From: Massilia sp. Root418
GTDB taxonomy: Bacteria; Pseudomonadota; Gammaproteobacteria; Burkholderiales; Burkholderiaceae_D
Length of the DNA stretch: 64,000 bases
Direction of reading: 5' to 3'
NCBI RefSeq assembly: GCF_001425265.1
Contig: NZ_LMEC01000011.1
Span: 559,585-623,584, forward strand
Shown here: in pieces, positions 37,309-48,641 of the stretch
Position numbering within the stretch: position 1 is the first letter of the stretch
Layout of the letters: each line of letters starts with the position of its first letter
Position numbers and translations under genes: made by a program
Notes under the pieces: generated by a model
Seen by the model: only the letters and a program-made list of their open reading frames with translations
The model's database searches: none
What the model was told of the DNA's origin: nothing

Positions 37309-38577
37309 TTATTTAGGCTGCTTCTTGAACAGTTCGCGGAACACCGGATAGATGTCGGCCGGCGTGACGATTTTCTGCATGGCGAAGTGCGGGTGCATGT
37401 CCGGCACCTGGGCGTACTGCTCCCACAGGTTTTGCGGCGGCCCGTCCGTGATCTCGACATAGGTGTAGTACTGCACCTTGGGCATGATGGTGTTGACCAG
37501 CAGCTGCTTGCACAGCAGCGAGTCGTTGTCCCAGTTGTCGCCGTCGGACGCCTGGGCCACGTAGCTGTTCCACTGGCCGGCGCCAAAGCGCTCGTCGATG
37601 ATCTTGTTGAGCAGGTGCAGCGCCGACGACACCACCGTGCCGCCCGATTCGCGCGAGTGGAAGAATTCATCCTCGCTCACCTCGGCCGCGGCCGTGTGGT
37701 GGCGGATGAAGACCACTTCGATCTTGTCGTACACGCGCTTGAGGAACAGGTACAGCAGGATGAAGAAGCGCTTGGCGGTGTCCTTGCGGCTCTCGTCCAT
37801 GGAGCCCGACACGTCCATGATGCAGAACATCACTGCCTGCGTCATGGGCTTGGGCACTTTTACCCGGTTGCTGTAGCGCAAGTCGAACGGGTCGATATAG
37901 GGGATGGCCAGCAGCCGCGTGTGCAGGTGGTGGATCAGCTTGCGCAGCTCCACCACGTAGGGATCTTCCATCGGCGCGCCCGCTTCAAGCAGGGCCTGCA
38001 GTTCGCGCTCGGCTTCCAGCAGCCGCTTGCGCGAGCTGCCGCCCACGGCGATGCGCCGGCCCAGCGCGCCGCGCAGCGAGCGCAGCACGTGGATGTTGGA
38101 CGGCGTGCCTGACACGGTGTAGCCGGCGCGCTGGTTCTTGAACTCGGTGGTGGCGGTCAGCTGGGTCTTGACCAGGTTGGGCAGCTCCAGGTCCTCGAAG
38201 AAATAGTTCATGAATTCTTCGCGCGACAGCTCGAAGATGAAATCGTCTTCGCTGGTCTGGTCGCTATTGCCGGCCTTGCCGCGCCCGGACCCGCCGCCGC
38301 CTTTCGGCCGCGCGATCTGGTCGCCCTTCTGGTATTCCTGGTTGCCCGGGTTGATCACTTCCCACACGCCGCCATGGGCATGGCCGAACGATGGCTCGTT
38401 CACGTCCTTGACGGGAATGGAAACTTTTTCGCCATTCTCGACGTCGGTGATCGAGCGGCCCTTGATGGCCCGTCCCACCGCGTCCTTGATCTGGCCCTTG
38501 TAACGCCGCAAGAACCGTTCGCGGTTGACCGCGGACTTGTTCTTGCCTTGCAAACGACGATCAATGAGGTAAGTCAA
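37309..38577 (-). CDS. YeaH/YhbH family protein (DUF444)
   Basis: 422 residues. The N-terminal half starts MTYLIDRRLQGKNKSAVNRE and has the Lys/Gly-rich GDQIARPKGGGGSGRGKAG. The C-terminal half is a von Willebrand A-like domain with the metal-site motif FCIMDVSGSMDES (DxSxS). YeaH acts with the kinase YeaG (PrkA) in nitrogen-starvation and stationary-phase responses of E. coli, though its target is not known. It sits between prkA and spoVR. Confidence 0.95.
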   Translation of the reverse strand: MTYLIDRRLQGKNKSAVNRERFLRRYKGQIKDAVGRAIKGRSITDVENGEKVSIPVKDVNEPSFGHAHGGVWEVINPGNQEYQKGDQIARPKGGGGSGRGKAGNSDQTSEDDFIFELSREEFMNYFFEDLELPNLVKTQLTATTEFKNQRAGYTVSGTPSNIHVLRSLRGALGRRIAVGGSSRKRLLEAERELQALLEAGAPMEDPYVVELRKLIHHLHTRLLAIPYIDPFDLRYSNRVKVPKPMTQAVMFCIMDVSGSMDESRKDTAKRFFILLYLFLKRVYDKIEVVFIRHHTAAAEVSEDEFFHSRESGGTVVSSALHLLNKIIDERFGAGQWNSYVAQASDGDNWDNDSLLCKQLLVNTIMPKVQYYTYVEITDGPPQNLWEQYAQVPDMHPHFAMQKIVTPADIYPVFRELFKKQPK

Positions 38578-38671
38578 AGTGCCTCCTGCTGCTACATAGT
38601 ATCCGGCGTCGGAAGAGGGCGCTCGCCGATGCCGGCGCGCCGCCCCTGCTCCGTATTATCGCACCGCCGGC

Positions 38672-40594
38672 TTAGGATGACTTCCTCACGCGCAGATACC
38701 ACTCGCACAGCAAGCGCACCTGTTTCGCGGTGTAGCCTTTTTCCACCATGCGCGCCACGAAGTCGGCGTGCTTGTTGGCGTCCTCGGCGCTGGCCTTGGC
38801 GTTGAACGAGATCACCGGCAGCAGCTCCTCCGTGTTGGAGAACATCTTCTTCTCGATCACGGTGCGGAATTTCTCGTAGCTGGTCCAGGCCGGATTCTTG
38901 CCGCCGTTGTTGGCGCGCGCGCGCAAGCCGAAGTTGACGATCTCGTTGCGGAAGTCTTTCGGGTTCGAGATCCCGGCCGGCTTCTCGATCTTCTCCAGCT
39001 CGTTGTTCAGCGATTCGCGGTCGAAGCTCTCGCCGGTGTCCGGGTCGCGGTATTCCTGGTCCTGGATCCAGAAGTCGGCAAAGGTCACGTAGCGGTCGAA
39101 GATGTTCTGGCCGTACTCGGAATAGCTTTCCAGGTAGGCGGTCTGGATCTCCTTGCCAATGAACTCCACGTAGCGCTGGGCCAGGTGCTCCTTTATATAG
39201 GAGAAGTATTTCTGCTCGGTCTCCGGCGGGAACTGCTCGCGCTCGACCTGCTGCTCCAGCACGTACAGCAGGTGCACCGGGTTGGCCGCCACTTCGGTGG
39301 TGTCGAAGTTGAACACCTTGGACAGGATCTTGAAGGCGAAGCGCGTCGACAGCCCGCTCATGCCCTCGTCCACGCCGGCGTAATCCGCGTATTCATGGAT
39401 GGACTTGGCCTTGGGATCGGTGTCCTTCAGGTTCTCGCCGTCGTACACCAGCATCTTGCTGAAGATGGAGGAATTCTCCGGGTCCTTCAGGCGCGACAGG
39501 ATGGCGAACTGCGCCATCATCTTCAGCGTGCCGGGCGCGCACGGCGCCTTCTCCAGCGAGGAATTCACCAGCAGCTTGTCGTAGATCTTGATCTCGTCGG
39601 TCACGCGCAGGCAGTAGGGCACCTTGACGATGTAGATACGGTCGAGGAATGCCTCGTTGTTGCGGTTGTTCTTGAAGGCCTTCCACTCGGACTCGTTGGA
39701 GTGCGCCAGGATGATGCCGTCGAAGGGAATCGCGCCGAAGCCCTCGGTGCCCTTGTAGTTGCCTTCCTGGGTGGCCGTCAGCAGCGGGTGCAGCACCTTG
39801 ATGGGGGCCTTGAACATCTCGACGAATTCCATCAGGCCCTGGTTGGCCAGGCACAGGCCGCCGGAGTAGCTGTAGGCGTCCGGATCGTCCTGCGCGTAGT
39901 CTTCCAGCTTGCGGATGTCGACCTTGCCCACCAGCGAGGAAATGTCCTGGTTGTTCTCGTCGCCCGGCTCGGTTTTCGAGATGGCGATCTGCTTCAGGAT
40001 GGACGGGTAGCGCTTGACCACGCGGAACTGGTTGATGTCGCCGTTGAACTCGTGCAGGCGCTTGACCGCCCACGGGCTGGGGATGTTGCGCAGGTAGCGG
40101 CGCGGGATGCCGTAGTCCTCTTCCAGGATGGTGCCGTCCTCGGCCTCGTTGAACAGCCCCAGCGGCGACTCGTTGACCGGCGAGCCTTTCAGGCAATAGA
40201 AGGGCACTTGTTCCATCAGCGACTTGAGCTTTTCCGCGATGGACGACTTGCCGCCGCCCACCGGACCCAGCAGGTACAGGATCTGCTTGCGTTCCTCCAG
40301 GCCCTGCGCGGCATGGCGGAAGAAGGACACCACTTGCTCGATCACTTCCTCGGTGCCGTAGAACTCGCGGAAGGCCGGGTAGATCTTGATGACCTTGTTG
40401 GCGAAGATGCGCGACAGCCGCGTATCGTTGCGGGTGTCGACCAGGGTCGGTTCGCCAATGGCGGCCAGCATCCGCTCCGGCGCGGTGGCATAGGTCAGCC
40501 TGTCCTTCTTGCATAGCGCGAGGTATTCTGTCATCGACATTTCCTCTTCCTTGGTGCGCTCGTACCGTGCTGCGTAGTTGTCAAAAATGGTCAT
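38672..40594 (-). CDS. prkA: PrkA/YeaG family serine protein kinase
   Basis: 640 residues, closely following E. coli YeaG. The AAA-like N-terminal half has Walker A GPVGGGKSS and ILAHSNESEW; the C-terminal half is the PrkA kinase-like domain with NEIVNFGLRARANNGGKNP and ends LLCEWYLRVRKSS as YeaG does. The start at 40594 (MTIFDNYAARYERTKEEE) matches YeaG; a longer frame exists but lacks support. In E. coli it is induced in stationary phase and by nitrogen or carbon stress. It heads the three-gene unit here. Confidence 0.96.
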   Translation of the reverse strand: MTIFDNYAARYERTKEEEMSMTEYLALCKKDRLTYATAPERMLAAIGEPTLVDTRNDTRLSRIFANKVIKIYPAFREFYGTEEVIEQVVSFFRHAAQGLEERKQILYLLGPVGGGKSSIAEKLKSLMEQVPFYCLKGSPVNESPLGLFNEAEDGTILEEDYGIPRRYLRNIPSPWAVKRLHEFNGDINQFRVVKRYPSILKQIAISKTEPGDENNQDISSLVGKVDIRKLEDYAQDDPDAYSYSGGLCLANQGLMEFVEMFKAPIKVLHPLLTATQEGNYKGTEGFGAIPFDGIILAHSNESEWKAFKNNRNNEAFLDRIYIVKVPYCLRVTDEIKIYDKLLVNSSLEKAPCAPGTLKMMAQFAILSRLKDPENSSIFSKMLVYDGENLKDTDPKAKSIHEYADYAGVDEGMSGLSTRFAFKILSKVFNFDTTEVAANPVHLLYVLEQQVEREQFPPETEQKYFSYIKEHLAQRYVEFIGKEIQTAYLESYSEYGQNIFDRYVTFADFWIQDQEYRDPDTGESFDRESLNNELEKIEKPAGISNPKDFRNEIVNFGLRARANNGGKNPAWTSYEKFRTVIEKKMFSNTEELLPVISFNAKASAEDANKHADFVARMVEKGYTAKQVRLLCEWYLRVRKSS

Positions 40595-42099
<1,505 letters not shown>

Positions 42100-42113
42100 C
42101 GACGTCCCATGTA

Positions 42114-42430
42114 GAAGCAGCCTGTGCCGCATTTTCCGCACTTCGGGGTCAGACCCCGAAGTGCGGAAAATGCGGCACAGCTCGCCAGGCTGTTTGGAGC
42201 ACTGCCATGCTCAAACTGGCTTCAGTAAAGGGTTTGCGGACTTGGCCTGCCGCAGAATCCCGTGGCCGGGGGCCATGTATCTGGCGCCCCCGCTCCTGCC
42301 CAACGGCATCAATTTGGCTCAAATTTGCTTGACACAAGGAAGCAGCCTAAGCCGCATTTGCGCGACATCGGGGTCTGACCCCGAAGTGGGGGGAAATGCG
42401 GCTCAGCTCGCTAGGGTATCTGGAGGGTGA
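42114..42430. repeat. 225-bp tandem duplication with large palindromes
   Basis: Two copies of the same block start at 42114 and 42339, exactly 225 bases apart. Each holds a big hairpin around GGGGTC-GACCCC. In the first copy the arms 42122-42150 and 42152-42180 are perfect 29-bp complements with a one-base loop; in the second they have diverged. The match continues through a start codon: ATGCTCAAACTGGCTT at 42207 against ATGTTCAAACTGGCTT at 42432, the true start of the permease gene. The first ATG leads nowhere. Confidence 0.85.
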
Positions 42431-42431
42431 T

Positions 42432-44969
42432 ATGTTCAAACTGGCTTTACGCATGACCTTGCGCGACTGGCGCGCGGGGCAGTTGCGCTTCCTGCTGGTG
42501 GCGCTGGTGGTGGCCGTGTCGGCGCTGTCGGCGTCCGGCTTCTTCATCAACCGCCTGCGTGCGGCGCTGGAGCGCGACGCGCACCAGCTGCTGGGCGCGG
42601 ACATGGTGGTCAACGCGGACCAGCCGGTGGACCCGGCTTGGCGCGCGGAGGCGCAGCGGCGCGGCCTGGCGCTGGCCGACACGGTGGTTTTCCCCAGCAT
42701 GGCACAGGCCGGCGAGGGCGAGGCGGCGCTGTCGCAGCTGGTGTCGCTGAAGGCGGTCAGCAGCGGCTATCCGCTGCGCGGCCGCGTGAAGACCAGCACC
42801 GATCCCGAGCAGGCCAATGACGGCGTCGGCGTGCCGGCCGCCGACGTGCCCGAGCCCGGCACCGTGTGGGTGGACGCCGGCCTGCTGACCGCGCTGCAGG
42901 TGGGCGTGGGCGAGGACATCAAGCTGGGCGACAAGCACTTCAAGGTGGTGCGCCTGATCGCCGCCGAGCCGGACCGGGGCGCATCCTTCATGAACTTCGC
43001 GCCGCGCGTGATGCTGGCGCTGCCCGACCTGGCGGCCACCGGCCTGGTGCAGCCCGGCGCGCGCGTGACCTACCGCCTGCTGCTGGCGGCGCCGCCGCAG
43101 CGCGGCGGCGACGTGAAAGACTACGAGACCTGGCTGCGCGCGGCCATCGACCAGGGCGGCGTAAAAGGCGTGCGCGTCGATTCGCTGGAAGCGGGCCGGC
43201 CCGAGATGCGCTCCACGCTGGAGCGCGCCGACCGCTTCCTGTCGCTGGTGGGTCTGCTGTCGGCCATGCTGGCGGCGGTGGCCGTGGCCATGGCCGCGCG
43301 CCGCTTCATGATGCGTCACCTGGACGCCTGCGCCATGCTGCGCTGCCTGGGCCTGACGCAGAACCAGGCCACGGCCATGTATCTGATCGAATTCCTGCTG
43401 GTCGGCCTGGCCGGCAGCGTGATCGGCGTGGCGATCGGTTTCGCCAGCCATTTCGTGCTGCTCGAAGCGCTCGGCAAGCTGGTGGCGAACGACCTGCCGC
43501 CGGCCAGTATCCGCCCCGCGCTGCAGGGCGTGGCCACCGGCATGCTGCTGCTGGCCGGCTTCGCGCTGCCGCCCATCCTGCAGCTGCGCAATGTGCCGCA
43601 CAACCGCGTGATCCGGCGCGAGGCGGCCGGCCCGCAGCCGATGGCGCTGGCTACCTACGGCCTGGGCCTGGGCAGCTTTGTGCTGCTGCTCCTGTGGCAG
43701 GCCGGCGACGCCCAGCTGGCGCTGCTGACTGCGGCCGGTTTCCTGGGCGCGTTCGCGGTCTTCGCGCTGGTGGGCTGGCTGGGCTTGAAATCGCTGAAGT
43801 CCCTGCGCGGCGCCTCCAGCCACCAGGCCTGGCGCTTCGCAGTGACGTCGCTGCAGCGCCGACCCGGCGCTACCGTGATCCAGATCGTGTCGCTGGCGCT
43901 GGGCCTGATGGCCTTGCTGCTGCTGACCGTGGTGCGCGGCGACCTGATGACGGCCTGGCGCAATGCCACCCCGGCCGATGCGCCGAACCGCTTCATCATC
44001 AATATCCAGCCCGAACAGAAGGAGGAGATCGCGAAGCGGCTAGCCAGCGCCGGCGTGGTGAACGCGCCGCTGTATCCGATGATACGGGGCCGCCTGGTGG
44101 CCGTGAACGGCGAGGCCATCACCGCCGCTACCTACACCGAAGACCGCGCGCGCGGCCTGGCGGACCGCGAGTTCAACCTGTCCACCATGCAGGCCATGCA
44201 GGAGGGGAACCGTATCGCGGCGGGCAAGTGGTTCGACGACGCCGCCATGCCGGCCGGCGCGGCGGAAGCGTCGGTGGAGGAGGGCCTCGCCAAGACCCTG
44301 CGCCTGAAGCTGGGCGACACCATGCGCTTCGATATCGCCGGCTCGCCGGTGGAGGCGAAGATCACCAGCCTGCGCAAGCTGGAGTGGGGCTCGATGCGCG
44401 TGAACTTCTTCGTCATCATCAATCCCAAGGCCATGGCGGACACGCCGCAAAGCTGGATCACCGCCTTCCACCTGCCGAAGGCGCAGGCGGCGCTTGGCAA
44501 TGCCTTGACGCGCGACTTTCCCAACCTGACCATCGTCGACGTGGGCAGTGTGCTGCGCCAGGTGCAGTCGGTGCTGGACCAGGTGATCATGGCGGTGGAG
44601 TTCCTGTTTGGCTTCACCTTGCTGTCCGGCGTGCTGGTGCTGTATGCGGCGCTGATGGGGTCGCAGGATGAGCGCACCCGCGAGGCCGGCCTGCTGCGCG
44701 CGCTGGGCGCCACCCGCAAGCAGCTGTCGCAGGCGCAGCTGATCGAGTTCACGCTGGTGGGCGCGCTGGCCGGCCTGCTGGCGGCGAGCGGCGCGGCGGC
44801 CATGGGCTGGGGGCTGGCGACTTATCAGTTCAAGTTCGAGTGGGCCTTCAATCCGGGCGTGTGGCTGGCGGGGCTGGCCGTGGGCGCTTTGTGCGCCATC
44901 GCCGGCGGCTGGCTGGGCCTGCGCGGCGTGCTGCGCAAGCCACCGCTGCAAACCTTGCGCGAGGCGTGA
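42432..44969 (+). CDS. FtsX-type ABC transporter permease (YbbP-like)
   Basis: 845 residues with about ten membrane helices: one near the N-terminus (LRFLLVALVVAVSALSASGF), a large extracytoplasmic domain, a block at ~280-470, a second soluble domain, and a final three-helix FtsX block (VLYAALMGSQDERTREAGLL followed by RALGATRKQLSQAQ). This two-FtsX-domain layout matches E. coli YbbP, which works with the ATPase YbbA. No ATPase gene adjoins it here. Transport substrate unknown. The start at 42432 follows GGAGGG; the copy of this start 225 bases upstream is a duplication remnant. Confidence 0.9.
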   Translation: MFKLALRMTLRDWRAGQLRFLLVALVVAVSALSASGFFINRLRAALERDAHQLLGADMVVNADQPVDPAWRAEAQRRGLALADTVVFPSMAQAGEGEAALSQLVSLKAVSSGYPLRGRVKTSTDPEQANDGVGVPAADVPEPGTVWVDAGLLTALQVGVGEDIKLGDKHFKVVRLIAAEPDRGASFMNFAPRVMLALPDLAATGLVQPGARVTYRLLLAAPPQRGGDVKDYETWLRAAIDQGGVKGVRVDSLEAGRPEMRSTLERADRFLSLVGLLSAMLAAVAVAMAARRFMMRHLDACAMLRCLGLTQNQATAMYLIEFLLVGLAGSVIGVAIGFASHFVLLEALGKLVANDLPPASIRPALQGVATGMLLLAGFALPPILQLRNVPHNRVIRREAAGPQPMALATYGLGLGSFVLLLLWQAGDAQLALLTAAGFLGAFAVFALVGWLGLKSLKSLRGASSHQAWRFAVTSLQRRPGATVIQIVSLALGLMALLLLTVVRGDLMTAWRNATPADAPNRFIINIQPEQKEEIAKRLASAGVVNAPLYPMIRGRLVAVNGEAITAATYTEDRARGLADREFNLSTMQAMQEGNRIAAGKWFDDAAMPAGAAEASVEEGLAKTLRLKLGDTMRFDIAGSPVEAKITSLRKLEWGSMRVNFFVIINPKAMADTPQSWITAFHLPKAQAALGNALTRDFPNLTIVDVGSVLRQVQSVLDQVIMAVEFLFGFTLLSGVLVLYAALMGSQDERTREAGLLRALGATRKQLSQAQLIEFTLVGALAGLLAASGAAAMGWGLATYQFKFEWAFNPGVWLAGLAVGALCAIAGGWLGLRGVLRKPPLQTLREA

Positions 44970-44970
44970 C

Positions 44971-45003
44971 GGCGGATTACGCGGCTTTGCCGCTAATCCG
45001 CCC
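44971..45003. repeat. GGCGGATTA-type intergenic palindromic repeat, copy D
   Basis: GGCGGATTACGCGGC and GCCGCTAATCCGCC form a hairpin with a short loop, immediately after the permease stop. It is a single-hairpin, ATTA variant of the copies at 7.5, 27.2 and 54.8 kb and lies between convergent genes, so a terminator role is likely. Confidence 0.7.
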
Positions 45004-45037
45004 TACGGTGCGGCGCCGCCGCGTGACGGCGGAAATG

Positions 45038-46003
45038 CTATGCGGCTTCGCGCATGTACTGCGCGTGCGTGTAGGGGGGCTCGGGCAGGTAGCTGCTCGG
45101 CAGCGCGAACAGGGCCCAGTAATACGTCTCGTCGCCGTGGCACACTTGCGGCTCGCGGCAGTAGCGCTGCCAGCTGCCGCCGATGGCCTTGTCATACATG
45201 CCGTCGCGGCCCACATGGTTGAAGAAGGGCAGCACCTCGCGCAGCGCCAGCGCTTGCAACAGGGGGCGCGGGGCGCCGCTGTCGCGCGCGATCTCGTAGT
45301 GCGCCCGCATGCCCGCCTCGGTTTCCACGACCATCAGCTGCGCGCCGCCGGCGCCGTCGATCAGCAAGATGCCGCTCGGCTGCGGGAAAATGTAGTGCTC
45401 CACAAAGCCGTGGCGCCGGTATAGCTGGCGCACCACCTCGGCCACGCGCGGGCATTGCAGGAAACTGTAGGCGTGCATGGCCAGCAGGTCGTGCGCCACC
45501 CGCTCCCGGTCCAGGAACCAGGCCCGCTCCATCTGTTCGATCTGGCGCTCCAGCAGCTGCGACGCGCCGGCGTCCTGCTTGCACAGGTAGCGGTCGATCA
45601 GGCCGTCGTGCATGGCGTCGATGGCCAGGCGCTCCTCGGCCGAGTCGACCAGCAGGATCTTCTTGCACGGCAGGTATTGCAGGGCGCGGCAAAAGTCCAG
45701 GCCGTTCATGTGCGGCATGTAGAAATCCACCACCACCACGGACGGCACGGCAAAGCGCTCGCGCCGGCTGCTGATGCGGAAAATGCCTTCCACGTCCACC
45801 GTCACGCTGCAGGGTGGCAAGTCGTGGTTCACGCGCAGCGGCGCGCGCGCGTGGCGCGGGCTTTGCATCAGCCAGGCCAGCGCCGCGTCGGCCTGGTGAA
45901 AGATCTTGCGCGCGCGGGGCCGGGCGGCGAGGTCCTGCAGGAAAGCGCTGCCGTCGTCCACCAGGACGGTAAGTGTGGGGTGGGCGTAAATGGGCAGTTT
46001 CAT
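45038..46003 (-). CDS. Atypical response regulator
   Basis: 321 residues. The N-terminal part reads as a receiver: acidic pair LVDD (16-17), phospho-acceptor region SVVVVDFYMPHMNGLDFC with Asp at 93, and KKILLVDSAEERLAIDAM. Between the acidic pair and D93 there are 76 residues, about 30 more than in a normal receiver, so an insertion is present (HARAPLRVNHDLPPCSVTVD region). The C-terminal ~170 residues match no DNA-binding or enzymatic domain I recognise (YSFLQCPRVAEVVRQLYRRH, GILLIDGAGGAQLMVVETEA). No sensor kinase gene is adjacent. Confidence 0.75.
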   Translation of the reverse strand: MKLPIYAHPTLTVLVDDGSAFLQDLAARPRARKIFHQADAALAWLMQSPRHARAPLRVNHDLPPCSVTVDVEGIFRISSRRERFAVPSVVVVDFYMPHMNGLDFCRALQYLPCKKILLVDSAEERLAIDAMHDGLIDRYLCKQDAGASQLLERQIEQMERAWFLDRERVAHDLLAMHAYSFLQCPRVAEVVRQLYRRHGFVEHYIFPQPSGILLIDGAGGAQLMVVETEAGMRAHYEIARDSGAPRPLLQALALREVLPFFNHVGRDGMYDKAIGGSWQRYCREPQVCHGDETYYWALFALPSSYLPEPPYTHAQYMREAA

Positions 46004-46091
46004 TTGTTTCGGAACTATTGATCAAAGGAGAAGTTTCGCCTGAAACACGGCTTTGACGTTTGACCAATATCAAGCTTTTGCTGCGTAGGCT

Positions 46092-46493
46092 ATGATTGAG
46101 CTTATGAATGAGCCACAATCCCTGTATGACACCATAGGCGGCGAAAGCAAGCTGCGCGAAATGGTGGACCGCTTTTACGACTTGATGGAGCTGGAACCGG
46201 AATTCGCCGGCATCCGCGCCCTGCATCCGCCCAGCACGGAGGGCTCGCGCGACAAGCTGTTCTGGTTCCTGTCCGGCTGGATGGGCGGGCCGGACGCCTT
46301 TGTCGAGCGGTTCGGCCATCCGCGCCTGCGCGCGCGCCATTTGCCGTTCCCTATCGGCACCAGCGAGCGCGACCAATGGCTGCGCGCCATGGCCTGGGCC
46401 ATGGAGGACGTGGGCATTACCGAGGCGCTGCGCCTGCGGCTGATGGAATCGTTCTACCAGACGGCCGACTGGATGCGCAATCATCCGCACTGA
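46092..46493 (+). CDS. glbO: Group II truncated hemoglobin (TrHbO)
   Basis: 133 residues, the normal size for a 2-on-2 truncated hemoglobin. YDTIGGESKLREMVDRFYDLM is the typical start, KLFWFLSGWMGGPDAFVERFG includes the CD-loop and the group II Trp environment, and the proximal His is in RARHLPFPIG. Group II proteins bind oxygen and are linked to respiration, NO or peroxide handling. Two in-frame ATGs (46092, 46104) compete as start; neither has a clear ribosome site. Divergent from the response regulator, 88 bp apart. Confidence 0.93.
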   Translation: MIELMNEPQSLYDTIGGESKLREMVDRFYDLMELEPEFAGIRALHPPSTEGSRDKLFWFLSGWMGGPDAFVERFGHPRLRARHLPFPIGTSERDQWLRAMAWAMEDVGITEALRLRLMESFYQTADWMRNHPH

Positions 46494-47011
46494 GTTCCGT
46501 CGCGCCATTTGCATTTACTCATGCGCAACCCTCGATGACTGATATTAATTTTATTTTCCGCTATCCGTGTGTGCGGATAATAAAATCGCCTGGCTGGAAT
46601 TAATATAAATTCAACCAAAGTCACAATTCGCCCGCCGCCCTGGCTGCGGGCGATTTATATAAACACGGCAGCAGTGCGGATTGCACTGAAAATGGTGTGT
46701 CAATTCTTGCCGTCCGCCGCTATCGTCCGGGGCTGGCGCCGGCCGGACAGCGCGGCGCCGATGCCGATGCACTGGACTCTGACTGCCACGTGCGCCGGTT
46801 TGCCATACGCTGCCAGGTATTTCAAGCATTTGCCGAATGGGTTAGGGTAATAATTCATCGAATGATTGCATATTGCTATGGATTTTCAATGATGAGTTAA
46901 AAATAGCTATTTTTATAATAGTTTCGGATTTGCGACGGGAAAACAACCGCAGGCGCGTGCACGGTATGTAACATTCCGCAGGTTATGGTCAGGAATAAAG
47001 GCTGCATTACC
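46494..47011. other. AT-rich noncoding region ahead of the sigma-54 activator
   Basis: About 520 bp with no supportable gene. It contains a small hairpin TATCCG/CGGATA (46562-46579) just after the hemoglobin gene and a stronger one, CGCCCGC/GCGGGCG (46629-46652) followed by ATTTAT, which may terminate the hemoglobin transcript. The last ~150 bp are AT-rich (TAAAAATAGCTATTTTTATA around 46900) and are the likely promoter zone of the activator. Confidence 0.4.
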
Positions 47012-48358
<1,347 letters not shown>

Positions 48359-48378
48359 GCCGCCGCCGTCCCACTCCT

Positions 48379-48463
48379 GTGACACCCCTGAAACGGCGCG
48401 GCGCACGGGCTACGCGGGCGCGCCGGGCCCGATAGCCGGGCTCATCTGTCACCTTTATGTGAC
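48379..48463 (+). promoter_or_regulatory. Candidate upstream activator sites (GTGAC motifs)
   Basis: An inverted repeat GTCAC-ctttat-GTGAC (48448-48463) lies ~100 bases before the sigma-54 promoter, and a further GTGAC half-site at 48379-48383 about 65 bases earlier. Position and symmetry fit enhancer sites for the adjacent activator. The specific recognition sequence of that protein is not known. Confidence 0.45.
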
Positions 48464-48561
48464 TGGCCGGACCCGGCCGGCGCCCGCCGCGCGCTGCCAG
48501 CGGCCTTTGCGGGAGGCTCTTCTTGTTTGAAATCAAGGCCTTGGCATGCAGGGAAGCACGG

Positions 48562-48577
48562 TGGCACTGTTATTGCG
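48562..48577 (+). promoter_or_regulatory. Sigma-54 promoter of the fap-like operon
   Basis: TGGCAC-TGTTA-TTGCG fits the -24/-12 consensus TGGCAC-N5-TTGCA at ten of eleven fixed positions, with the essential GG and GC ten bases apart. It is 65 bases ahead of the first structural gene and directly downstream of the gene for a GAFTGA-type activator. Confidence 0.85.
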
Positions 48578-48641
48578 ATAGCCATCACAGCCAGGCAGAA
48601 CAGCTGGCAAGGAATGTCCACCTCTCCAACAAGGAACCACC

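Noticed and set aside
42207..42338. A second small gene starting MLKLASVKGLRTW
   Set aside because: It is the duplicated start of the permease gene, diverges after five codons and has no downstream coding character.
46611..46900. Short frames in the gap before the sigma-54 activator
   Set aside because: No ribosome sites, no recognisable composition, and they cross a probable terminator hairpin.
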